NCBI GenBank assembly: GCA_023362775.1
Contig: JALMGJ010000062.1
Coordinates: 1,077,501 to 1,141,500 of the forward strand
Length of the DNA stretch: 64,000 nucleotides
Direction of reading: 5' to 3'
Source of the DNA: Charina bottae
Taxonomy: Eukaryota; Chordata; Lepidosauria; Squamata; Charinaidae
Shown: positions 38,401 to 51,000 of the stretch, piece after piece
Layout: the number at the start of each line of letters is the position of its first letter
Numbering within the stretch: position 1 is the stretch's first letter
Notes under the pieces: generated by a model
Told to the model about the DNA's origin: nothing
Databases searched by the model: none
What the model saw: the letters and a program-made list of their open reading frames with translations, nothing else
Made by a program: the position numbers and the translations under genes

Positions 38401-41400
38401 ATAGGCCAGAAGTTGCCAAATTATGATATTCGTTTCACGGGTAGGCCTGTATTAACACTGCATGAACAGTGTTCTTAAACTAAAAATAAAGAATGAAACT
38501 TACCTCCTTCGTGTGAAGTGGCCTGAATTTGAAATGATTTTTTAAATAAATCGTGATCTCCCAGGGAACCGTGGTTGAGAAACCTCGGGGTAGGCTAGGC
38601 CAGAGGCAGGATTAAGGGAAGACAAAAAACAGACCTGCAGGAGTGCTTGGCCCTGGATGTTTTCCAGCTGGCTAGTGTAATCTGCAACCCTAGCATTTCC
38701 TAGTGGTCTCCCATCCAAGGACCAGCCATCTCTAACCTTGCTTGCTCTTCCCATAAAAGCGAATGGCTGCCTTGCGCCCCTCGCAAGTACAGTAAAGCAC
38801 AGGGCTGATTCTGCCAAGGAATGCTTGGATCCCCACATTAGGCACGCTTCGCTTCAATTCTTGGCTTGATGGTGGCTGCTTTGTTGTTATTAACTGGAAG
38901 TGAAACCCCCCTGAATTCAAACAGGTCCACTTCTGTGCCAACAAGCACAAGATTGCCCTGCTCAGCCGCAGTGGCCCTTGGCATAACTTGTCAGCTGTGC
39001 TGAGGATTTGAACGTAACATCAAGAAATAAAGGAACAAGGAAACCGATCTCCAATGCCCTTTGCCCCCTTGAAGGCAATTCATGGCCACCAAAACATCCC
39101 ACCTTACCAGCGCCAACGTCAATTTGGGAATCAGGGAAATTAAAAGTTCAACTGTCAACTTCAGCACCTGCAAATTCCAATCCTAGCTTTGCTAAGGTTG
39201 CTACGGTAATAGAAATGAGAATTTCTGAAAGGGACTGGGCACCCCTTGAGGAACTGGGCGATGCTGCTGGTTGGAAGCATTCGAGGCATCTCCTCTGAGT
39301 AGGTCAAAGGACCAAGTGACAGGTTGGGAAGACACGGTTCCCCAAAAAGGCCTTTTAGGAGGGTCTCAAAAGCTTGGGGCTTATCAGCCCTCCAGAAAGG
39401 AGGGAATCAAATTAAAAGGTAGTGCTCGATTTACGACCACAATTAGGACTGGAACTTCCGTTGCTAAGCAAGGCAGTTGTTAAGTGAGTCAAGCCCGATC
39501 TTACGACCTTTTTTGCTGCGGTCGTTAAGCAAATCACGGCAGTAATGAAGCGGATCTGGCTTCCCCCATTGACTTGGCTTGTCGGAAGCCGGCTGGGAAG
39601 GTCGCAAACGGCGATCACGTGACCCCGGGACGCTGCGACCGTCGTAAGTGCGAGCTGGATGCCAAGTGCCTGAATTTCGATCATGTGACTGCAGGGATGC
39701 TGCAATGGCCATAAGTGTGAGGACCGGTCATCAGTCCCTTTTCCCGCGCGATCGTAACTTCGAACGGTCGCTAAACAAATGGTCATAAGTCGAGGACTAC
39801 CTGAAGCTTGAATGTACTGCAGCATTAGGCAGAAGAGGGTATCTGAGGCCAATGCACTTAATCCAAAGTGACACAAGCTAATTTTTAAATTATTTGAATT
39901 GCTGTGATATACCAGGCAGGAAGGACGCAGACACGGGAACGGACACACATTACAGTGCACGCTCAGAAAGCCACTCAGCCTAGTTTTTAAACACAGCATT
40001 AAACCTTGACCACACAGAGTAATATTGATCAGTCTTACTGTTATAGCAGCAGAGAACCAGTTCATAAACAAAAAGCGAACGCCTATTGGAAATCCAAGAC
40101 TGTAAATTGAGGGTTGCGCTGTCTTTCCGACGTTGATAAGGACTGCCGCACCCCACCCACGCTCAGTAAATCCATAGTTCTTCATCAGTGATAAATTCCA
40201 CCTTTTGAGTATACGATTCAAAAGTTGATGCAGACTGTTAAACTGCATTGATCCTCATAACATCGTATTAACAAGCTTACGGATATTAAACCAAAATGGC
40301 CATGGAGAAACAGGCCCATAGCTTATGACGAAGCGTTCGCTCCATTTCCCTCTTTGAAGATAAATGAGCTGAAAGCCAGCCCCTTTAAAACATTCTCTGG
40401 GGTGTTTATGCCCAATAAGCATGAAAGAAAATCTTTTCTTGAATTAGCCTCATCCTAAGATCGTAAAAAACATACTTAGCATTCTCCCAAACCCTTTGCC
40501 GTTGATCTGTCAATATGGAATATTCCAACCCTTTATTTTATTTTACCACCTTAGTGATGCTCTTTATCCGCTTAAAAAAAATGCCGCAGAGTTCGAGGCG
40601 TCAGACGGATGTTTCCAACGCCGCTAATGCGCCTGAGCCCAATTGCAGAATCAAAAAGTTGTGAGGCCACATGGCAATTTGCAACAAGCCTGATTCTTAA
40701 TCTACGTCTGTTACGCAGGTCACTTTGGTGAGATTTTGAGCACAAAGCCCCAAGCAGAAATTATTCCTTGCAACTGATCTTCCGCTAATAGGTTTGGATG
40801 TCAGACCGAGATTTATTATCATTATTACGGCGCAAGCGTCTACGCGAATAGGACTGCGCTCGGTTTTCTCCGACCCATGGGGGAAATACGATCCACAAAT
40901 GTTAAAAACTGGCTCCGTTGGGTCAGCATTTGCAGCCGGAAGCAACGAACAGAACGGGAGATCACAAATTGCTCCCTCGCGTTAAAGGGGGGGGGAACAT
41001 CTGGGGAAGAAGTGGGGTGCGGGATATCCCAGCGGGGTCGCCCGAATCGGTTTCTGCCAACTTTGGAACTGCCCTGGCCAATCACCTGCAAGCAGGCCAG
41101 GGGAAAGGAAGCCCCATTGGACGATCGGCCGGGGCAACGGGGCGGTTCAGCATCTGTTCCTGCGGCTCTGGTCCAGGATGAAAGAAAGCATCCAGAATCC
41201 CCAGCACCAGATCTGGACTAGCTGGGGTTGGGATTTAACACCACATCAAGCAGGGGTTCAAATGGTCAGCCCACTGGGAGGTGTTGGAATTCAGCAAGTC
41301 AAGCATGCCTCATTAGCATATGGGTGATTGCTCTAGGAGCCAAACTCTGTGCTACTAGAGGAAGCTGCTTGTTGCCCCTCCCACTTCCTCTTCTCTCTCT

Positions 41401-41989
41401 CTGATTCTTCCACCGATGGGGTAGGATGCACGTGCCTTAGCTCCTTCCATGGAGAGGCCATGTGCTAGGCCTCAACTCCAGAGGCTTTTCCCCCTTTCTC
41501 CACGCAGCCTCTGGCAGCAAACAGGGCCAGAGGTATGCAGTTTAGGGAGCAGAAAGAACTGAAACCAATTTTCTACTGAAATGGCTGTACCTGGACAAAA
41601 TAAATGTAAGCACTCTTTTGTACTTACTTTTTCTACCTGCAATGTCTAAGTGTGTGTTTCTTTATGCTTGGGTGGGCTAAAAGTGTAAGAATAAGAACCT
41701 GAATCTCTCTAACGTGCTCACAGGCTGTGTTTTTAAACAATATTCCCTTTCCTGCCCACGAGTTTACACAACGTTAAGCTCTGCTCCATTCACTGGTTCT
41801 AACAGGCCACTGAATGATCTTCAGGAGGAACGGGTGGAGGCCAAAAGATGCTAACCTCCCTATCTTCTTTTTTACTGACCTGGCATGGAGGTGGTGGTGC
41901 TTGCAAAAAGAATGCACTGCTTTGCTTGGGGGGGGGCAGTAAATACAGCTGACGAAGTCCCTTCCAGATATGTAATACTTTAACACAAG

Positions 41990-42054
<65 letters not shown>

Positions 42055-45000
42055 CGAGCAGCAGTCTTCGGCTTCCCGAGAGACCCCCAGCTAGTTCATC
42101 TGTTGTCTTTCTGAAAGCTTATTTGTTGCAACAAGAGTTGCTCATTCCAGCAGCGGGTTGGCACAATCCAGGAAGCCACGCGGGCAGAAATGACATCTCG
42201 GGCCGTTTCCAGACCCCGGGGGAAATCAAGGGTTGGGCCGACGCGAGCTGCTGTCTCCGTAACGGCTGCGCCCGAGAGGCTGAGAGCAGGGGAGCCGCGA
42301 GACCAAGACAGCGAGGAAGTGGCCTGTCTTGCCCCGATGCCTACAATCTGCCCAGGAAAAGACCATTTACAGCTCAATTAACGCCGGGCAGATCCTGCCA
42401 ACCCCTGCCGCTCGTCGCCGAGGAGCGCGGCCAAGGGCGGGCGCCTCTCCAAAAGTCACAAAAGGGGCACCGGCATCCAGATGGCAGGCAAAACGGGGCC
42501 TCCGCGTGCGAAGTTCCAAGGGTGCGGCAATCTTGGGCGGCGCCCGCGCCTGCCGATGCTTTGGGGGAATTGGGGGGGGGGGGGAAGGACGATTGCCATG
42601 TTTAATTAACAACGCTGGTTGAAGAACACAAGCCCAAGCTAACAGTGCCAAAAGTGAAGGACGGGAAACCAAGGCTACCATTACCTGCATCTGCTTCTGC
42701 AGCCAACTAGATAAGAAGTTAGTATTTCCAGACAGGAAATCCGGAAGATTGTTTGGTGTCCTTTTTTTTTTAATTTCTCTACAGCAGTGTTTCTCAACCT
42801 TGGCCACTTTAAGATGGGTGGACTTCAACTCCCAGAATTCCCCAGCCAGCCATGCTGGCTGGGGAATTCTGGGAGTTGAAGTCCACCCATCTTAAAGTGG
42901 CCAAGGTTGAGAAACACTGCTCTACAGGAACAGTTGCATTCAGGTTGCTATTTTCAATCTCACTGAAAAACTGTTCCCCCCCCCCACCTTTGCCCTTCTT
43001 CTGGGTTATGGGAAGAGTGATTAACGAAGTGAGCAGGTCTCTCCGAAAGAAGGTATGGAAAACACAACTGCAGATCATCAGAAAAAGTAATGGGAAGTAG
43101 CTAAAGAAAGTCGAAGGGGAGAACTGTGACTTTTAAGAGCTGGTTTGGGCTAAGCGGTCTATTTTAGCATTCTGCATCCCGCCAAGTAATTATTATAGTT
43201 TGGACATATCATGTGAAGACCCAGCTCTATTATGTGTGAAGAACATGGCACTGGGAAAGGTGGAAGGAAAGAGAAGAGGATGACCAACAGCAAGGTTTTT
43301 TGTTTTTTTTAATCTGTTCAATCGTGTCCGATTCTAGGAGACTGCCTGGACAAGTCCCTGCAGTTATCTTGGCAAGGTTTTTCGGAAGTGGTTTGCCATT
43401 GCCTCCTCCCTAGGGCTGAGAGAGAGTGACTGGCTCAAGCTCACCCAGCTGGCTTTGTGCCACTAGAACTCATGGTCTCCTGGCTTCTAGCCTGGTGCCT
43501 TAACCACTACACCACACTGGCTCTCAACAGCAAGGTAAGGTAAAGGTAAAGGTTCCCCCCGCATATTTGTGCAGTTGTGTCCGACTCTAGGGGCCGGTGC
43601 TCATCTCCATTTGATAGCCGAAGAGCCAGCGCTGTCCGAAGACGCTTCCGCGGTCATGTGGCTGGCATGACGCGCACGGAACGCTGTTACCTTCCCACCG
43701 AAGTGGTACCTATTCATCTACTTGCATTTGCATGCTTTTGAATTGCTAGGTTGGCAAGAGCTGGGGCTGGTGCGGGAGCTCACTCCGTCACATGGCGCTC
43801 AGGTCTCGAACCTCCGAACTTGCGACCTTCCGATCGACAAGCCTGGCGTCTTACCCGCTGAGCCACCACGCCCCCTTCAACAGCAAGGTAGATGGACCCA
43901 ATAAGAACAGTGATGGGGCACCATTGGAAGCTCTGAAGGACCAAGTTAGGGCAGATACCCTATCTATCTAGGTCTATCTATGTGATTGCTAAGAATTGAC
44001 ACAGACTTGATGGCACCTAATCAACCAACCAATGGGAAGAAAGAGAGGAAGAAGATCACCAGCAGCAACCAGGAGGACTCAATTACAGCGGCGATGGGTG
44101 GACCGTTGGAAGACCTGAAGGACCACGCTGGGGGCAGTCCATCCTGGAGAAGGTCTACCTATGTGGTCACCAAGAGCCTGTGACCAAGGACACAGTCAAC
44201 CATCAAGAGCCTAAAACTGAAAGCCTAACCCTAACCCAATTGTCCCTCCATTAATCTATTCAGTCCTCTTCTAAAATCATCTAAACTGGTGGCCATCACC
44301 ACATTTTTTTTTATCATCTTCTGCTGAGCGCAGATTTAACAGAGGCTTGGATCAGAAACGAGACCAACACAAAGCCATGGACGAGGCCTACAGGGAGAGC
44401 GTCAAGAAGGCTACACTTCACAAGAAATTCAGGCCCTTGAGAAATATTTAAAACAAGAGAAAGAAGGAAGAAATCAGACGTGATTGCTGCACGGAGAAGA
44501 TGGGGAAATATTAGCAGGTGATCCCGAAGAGACTGCGGCTCGACCCCTTCGTTTTGGTTGCTTTGCACAAGAAGAACTGCAATCACTGTGACCAAGGTGG
44601 GTGGATGGATGATGGATAGAGAAAATTAGAGATGAAGAGAGCTATTGGAGTTAGGAGAACACTTAGCTCACCCCTATGAATTAAATATTTGTGGGCAATT
44701 AAAATTACTTGGAATTCCAGAAGGCTTCTAAGAAGTCTCCGAGAAGAAATAAAATGCCAAACTGCACATATCCCAAAGCAAAAACAGGGGGAAACGATCC
44801 AATCCGCCGTTGACTAGTCAATTTCACACCAAGATCGTTACAGAAGATGCAAGTGTTTAGAAACCGTGCTTCCAAAGAGCCCGATTGGGCTTCTCAAGCC
44901 AGATTAAATTCCCAGCTAGATTCAATTTCTCCCCCTTTAATAGAATCACTGCTTTGAAGGCCAGGAGCACGTTATCTACATTGCGTTCGGCCCAGCCTTT

Positions 45001-48000
45001 GAACAAGCCCCCCCTCCCCCCCCGTAATATTCTTGTTGACAAGCCAGATGTTGCCTCTGTTGGGTCAATTTGGAGTCGGTTGATCAAGGGGTCCTTCTCA
45101 AGCTGGACAAGGGTTGCCCACAAAGTTCTGGCCTCAAATCAGGGACGCTGCATAAACTGGGGATTAACCAGGACTCCTCTGCATTTAATTTGCTACCCCG
45201 GATACTTTTTCAGCTGAGGCTTTCTGTGTTTTTATTTTCGAAAAAGGAAAACAGATTCCTATGTCTATGCTAAAACCCGGCAGTTGCCTACCCCTATCAA
45301 AGTCTTTGCCTGTTTCCTCTCTACAGGTACTCCTTGCTTAGCAACCATTTTTTTAGTGATGGTTCAGACTTACAACGGTGCTGAGAAAACCGACTTACGA
45401 CCGGTCCTCACACTTAAGACCATCGCAGCGTCCCCACAGTCACGTGATCACAATTTGGGTACTTGGCAACTGGTTCGCGTTTATGACCGTTGCAGGGTCA
45501 CACGATCGCCATTTTTGACCTTCCCGGCCAGCTTCTGGCAAGCAAAATCAATGGGCAGCTGCGTGATTTGCTTAATGACCATGTGGTTTGCTTAATGCCC
45601 ACGGTGATTCGCTTAACAGCCGCCGCAAAAAAGGTCGTAAAATCGGGTCGGATTTGCTCAATGACCGCTTCGCTTAGCAACCGAAATTCCGGTCCCAATT
45701 GTGGTCGTTAAGCAAGGACTACCTGTATTTTCAGTGCCCTCTCATAGTGCTTGCAAGATTTCTGGCAGAGCTTGAGACTTGGGGGGGGGGGGAAAGAAGG
45801 GGGCTGGGGCAATGTAGAACTTTGTTCTGGATTGGACACCCCCATTTCTCCACAAGCTTGATGCTAGCCTCAGGCTAGCCGTGCAGGATCGTTGTGTGGA
45901 GAAGCAGAAGGACGCTGAGCGGCTCGGGGGGAAATTCAGATAAAAGCCTGCCGACATAATATACTTATCAAAGACACGCTGCAACCAGAGTGCGTAAACA
46001 CCTCCTTTCAGACGACCAGCAGAGCTCCACAAGGGCAATGCTTTTCCAAGGACTTGGCCAGCAACTTTCAGCTTCTCAAGAAGTGGAACCATCTCACGCC
46101 CGGGCAGGAAGTATCGCAGTCCTAATCAGAGCTAATGCCGGCTAAATGAGTCGAGCACGTTCACCCGTGCAAACCCGTGGTGCTGAAGCACAGGAGGGAT
46201 AATTCCATTAATGAAAAGGAGAGGAGAGGCTGATTAAGGCTCCCCGCTTCGTCAAAATTAAGCAAAAAGCATGCCAGGCTGGACGTTCGCTTGGTTTAGG
46301 CTGCCTGGCCGTGTGCCTGGCGGAGGAGCTGCCCACTCGAGTCTCGAGCCGCAATCAAGTGTTCGTTAATTGACTTCTGCCGAAAGGGAGGTCGGCGGAG
46401 TTAAAGGACAGAGTTCCTGTGCGCCCATTCAAAACTTTGTTCAGCCTCCCCCCCCCCCCCAAAATTTAAATGAAATTAAAAGAAACACGTTTCGCCTTTT
46501 CCTAACGCGACGGTCACGGAAAAGCAGGTCCGATTGGGCAGCGGGGTATGAAAAGAGAGTTTATTTCCAAGGGGGTGTTGTGATGACCAAAGGTTGAGAA
46601 AAAGTCTGCCTATTGTACAGAACGAGACGGCAGTCTTGATGGAGAAAAATACTGGCCCTTATTTCTGAATGCTTCTCTGGTTAAAGCAAAAGGCAGCAGA
46701 ACGGAAGCTTTTATCTCTCTCAGTGTCTTCCAACCTTGGCCACTTTAAGATGGGTGGACTTCAACTCCCAGAATTCCCCAGCCAGCCATGCATGGCTGGC
46801 TGGGGGATTTCAGGAGTTGAAGTCCACCCATCTTAAAGTGGCCAAGGTTGGAAGACACTGATCTGAAGCTAGCCTAGAAGATACCACTGCAAAAATTCAA
46901 AATCCAGAGGAAAGTGACTCCTTCAAGATGGTTCCTGTGCTACCGGCTTCCTGTTGTCTCCCAAAACCAGTCCTCTTTGGACAAATTCTGCAGTGCAGGG
47001 CTCACTGCAATTTTAAGAGGGAAATTAACCCTGCTGCAGACAAACAGGGATGACGATGGACAAATTCCCCCGAGTTGATGTCTATGCGCTTGGTTGAAAG
47101 AGCTCCAGATGGCCGAGCTCATTAACCACGGCTCTCGAAAGGAATTAGGCGGGTTTGCGCCAGAGCGTGTGCGAAAAAGCAAGCGAGGCACGTCAGAGGA
47201 CCGCACGAGGGGATTCGGCATCAGTGCGGGGGAGGTTGGTCTCTACCCCACCGGACGGAAAGGTAATCCAAGCAGGCACCGCAGCCTAAGACAGGGGTCC
47301 TGATTTTGAACCTGGGGAGATACCGGCTCAATTCCCCCTCCAAAGCCAGAGTTCGCTGGGAGGCTCAGCCCAGGATCGTAGGATGAACTGAAAGATCTGC
47401 AGGCTACTCCTCGACTTACGACCACAATTGGGACTGGAACTTCTGTTGCTAAGCAAGGCGGTTGTTAAGTGAGTCGTGCCCAATTTTACCATCTTTTTTG
47501 GCCATGGTCATTAAGCGAATCCCCACGGTCGTTAAGCGAATCCGGCTTCCCCCACTGACTCTGCTTGTCGGAAGCTGGCTGGGAAGGTTGCAGATGGTGG
47601 TCACGTGTCCCCGGGACGCTGCAACTGTCGTAAGTGCGAGCCAGTCGCCAAGGACCTGAATTTTGATCACATGACCGCATAGGGCCTGGCTGTTTTATTT
47701 GCAAAGGACATCCCTCCTTTCAGAACAAAGAAACAGCGATTTGGGGCGCTAGACTGTAATTCCGAAGAACGTTGCAAGGCACGATAGATTAAAAAAAGAC
47801 CCTAGATGAAAAGGTGAGGGAAGCTTTGATCATGCTAAACCCACCACGTGCCTCGGCAGAGTGAATGTTACAAGGGGGAGAAGATCGCCTGGGCTTCTTT
47901 TTCTCAAGGACGTACATCTTCACCTTCTTCTGAGGAGCACTTCCAAGAGGCAGCTTCAAAGATCTCCTCCCTTTCGTAGAGCAGCTATAACTACACAGCA

Positions 48001-51000
48001 GAGGCTGGACGGAATGACTTACCCGCCGCCACAATAATAGCAAACGGCGGGGAGCTTGCTGGTTATTACCAAGCTCCCGGCTGCATTTGGCTCGCGTTTT
48101 TCGATGCGCCTCCAGACATCACCACAGAAATGGCAAAATGATGTCCTGTTCAGCAAACACGCCTGGGGCAGGGAGGACAGGGGGCTGCCCAAGAATTCTA
48201 GCATGGGTGGTGGGATCTGTCTGGACGGGTCCTATTAATCAATCAAACTTTAAAATACCTCCCAGATGCCTCGGACTCTCATTCCCCTCCTTAATTTTTG
48301 CAGAGAACACAATGTGATCCTGAATGTTGGCAGCCCAATCTCAGGGTGCTTCAAAATCCCCCCAAAGGTGGGGGCAGCCACAAACATGGATGACTTCCAA
48401 GGCTGCTGAACAGTCACAAACATCAGGGCAACATTAAAGAGCGTTTTAGAGAGCAACATGCATAATGTACAACCCACTTCAGTATGGAAAGCTGCCTTAT
48501 CCAGTTGTCTGTGCAGGTAGTCCTCACTTAACGAACACAATAGGGACCGGAAAATTGGTGGTTAAGCGGTGTGGTCATTAAGTGAGTCGCCACATGACCG
48601 GACCTGATTCTTACGACCATTTCATGATGGTCGTTAAACGAATCGCCGTGGCCGTTGAGCAAATCACGGGTCGTTAAGTGAATCGCCACAGTCCTTAAGC
48701 GAATCCAGCTTCCCCAATGGACGTTTTTTTGCCAGAAACTGGCAGAAAAGGTCACAAATTGCAATCGGGTGACCACAGAGCGCTGCAACTGGTCGTAAAT
48801 GCGAGCTGGCTGCCAAGTGCCCGAATTGCGATCATGTGACCGTGGGGGTGGTGCGTCAGTTTGCAAGAGTCGTAAGTGTGAGTACAGGTCGTAAAGCACT
48901 TTTTCCGAGGCCATCGTAACTTTAGTCCGTCGTTAAACACATGGTCATTAAGCGAGGACTCACTGTATCTCATCAGATGTCCTTGAGATGCTCTCAACCT
49001 GATGTCCCCCAACTCTCTGGGTCATTAGGTCCCAATGAATTATGCGAGTTTAAGACCAACGCCACTGGGAGATGCCAGCTTCAGAAAACTGTTTCTACAC
49101 TTACAAAGAAGTCCACCCAATCAACCCTCGCATCACCTGGAGAAAAAGCCCAAAGGCCGTCTCCTACCTTCCCATCAGGTCCACTTGCAGCAGAGAAGAC
49201 GTATTCCAAGAGGAAGACCACTCCGAAAGCTGGGTGATGCACCATCTCGGCCAGGTGAATGCGGCTTCGCAGGAGGAGCGCCTGCCCCTCGGCACTGTGT
49301 TTGGAATGCCACCAAGGAACAAGTGAGCAAGGGTGGCGGACCTCCATGAATGCCCAGCAACCTCCTATCCCAACCTTCAAAGTTTTCCCTGAGCATCTTT
49401 GCCTTCACTTCCCCTGGAGGTGCAACCACAACGCAACATCTGTGGGAGATGCATCTGGCTTCAATGAACCTTCCACCCCTTCTCCAACTTGGTGTCCTCC
49501 AGGTCCACTGGGCCTCGGTGCCCATAACCATCAGGCCAGGGTGCTCAGTGGTCATGCTGGCTGAGCGAACCATGGGTTCCAAAACCAGGTTGGGAAAGGC
49601 AGCTGAGCTGGAGAGGGGGGGTCCAAGCGCAGCAAGACCGTCTTCGGTCATCAGAAGCAACCCTGCTCCCAAGTCCTCGCTCTTCAGCTGCTATATGCGT
49701 GGTGAACTTTGGAGCGTTTCAGGAGACCTCCAAGAGGTCCAGATTAATATGGTTCCCCAACCAGTGGCCTCCCAATGTGTAAGGCAGAGCTTTCCAAACT
49801 GTGTGTCGCGACACACAGTCTGGTGTGTCGCCACACAACCTGGAAGCGCTGATCATCAGCAGCAGCGCTTCCGGGTTTTTGCGCGCTGCCGCAACAGCGG
49901 CACTTCCGGGTTTTCCCGTGGCGACACACCAACGGCGGCTGGTGTGTCGCCGCGGGAAAACTTTGGAAAGCCCTGGTGTAAGGTGACTCAGCTACTCCAC
50001 TACTTAAGCCTTAATCAGCATGCTCCTTTCTCACCCCGGCTGGCCTCCTTCAGAATGGAACTGGGCTGGAAAAAGGCCTTCTGGCCCCTGCTGCGCCCCT
50101 ATCAGGAAATTCCTCGGCAATTCTGCCACTGCCGCTTAACTCGGTCATCACCCCACCGTGCGCCTAATTCTGCCTTTACTGTATACACGACAGCGCTGGA
50201 GATCACGACCCACTCCAACAGCCCCCTTCCGAGCTGTTCAAGAGGGGTATCGGTATTCCAACTGGGGAAAAAAATCAAAGCGTAGCCGTTGCAATCAAGC
50301 AGCCGGCTTTCTTTGCGCTCTCAAGCTGAACGATCTCAAGCCTCCTGGATTCAACCACGCTAATCTTCTCCTTCCAGGAAAGGAGCGCCCTTCGCTCCCT
50401 CGGTGCCTTCTGCTCACCTGCCCTTGAGAGGGCTGGCTTGTTTCCGGCGCACGCTGCCGGTGCTCCCCCGAGCTCTGTCGGCCTCTGGCAGCGCCACCGG
50501 GACCACCACCACCACCTGCGGGGGCTGCACGAAGCACAAGCCGTTGTGGACCCCAACGTGCAGCCGGCGCTCCTGTATGGCGAGGGAGGTCCCATCCAGG
50601 ATCGAATTCCCCTAGGTTAAATCGGGAGAGAAGAAGTTAACTCCACCACCGTACGTAGGTTTAGCACTTGGCTCTCTATCCCATTCTTAGGTCAGTCATC
50701 TTATTAGGTTAGATTGGTTAGATCAGCCTTCCTCAACCTTTTGACCCTGGAGGGACCCTGGAAATATTTCTCAGGCGTCGGGGAACCCCTGCACCTTCAG
50801 GCTCAAATACAGGCCAGAAGTTACAAAATTATGCTATTTGTTTCATGGGTAGGCCTGGATAGATGCATTAACAGTGTTCTTAAAATGAAAATAAAGAATG
50901 AAACTAACCTCTTTACAGGTAGTCCTTGCTTAATGACCACAATTGGGACTGGAATTTTGGTTGCTAAGCAAAGCAGTCATTAAGCGAATCCGACCCAATT

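Noticed and set aside
39412..40248. 278-codon minus frame
   Set aside because: Half of it is the AAGCGAATC MITE and the remainder has no motif.
44227..44240. CTAACCCTAACCC, telomere-like
   Set aside because: Only about two units, not a telomeric tract.
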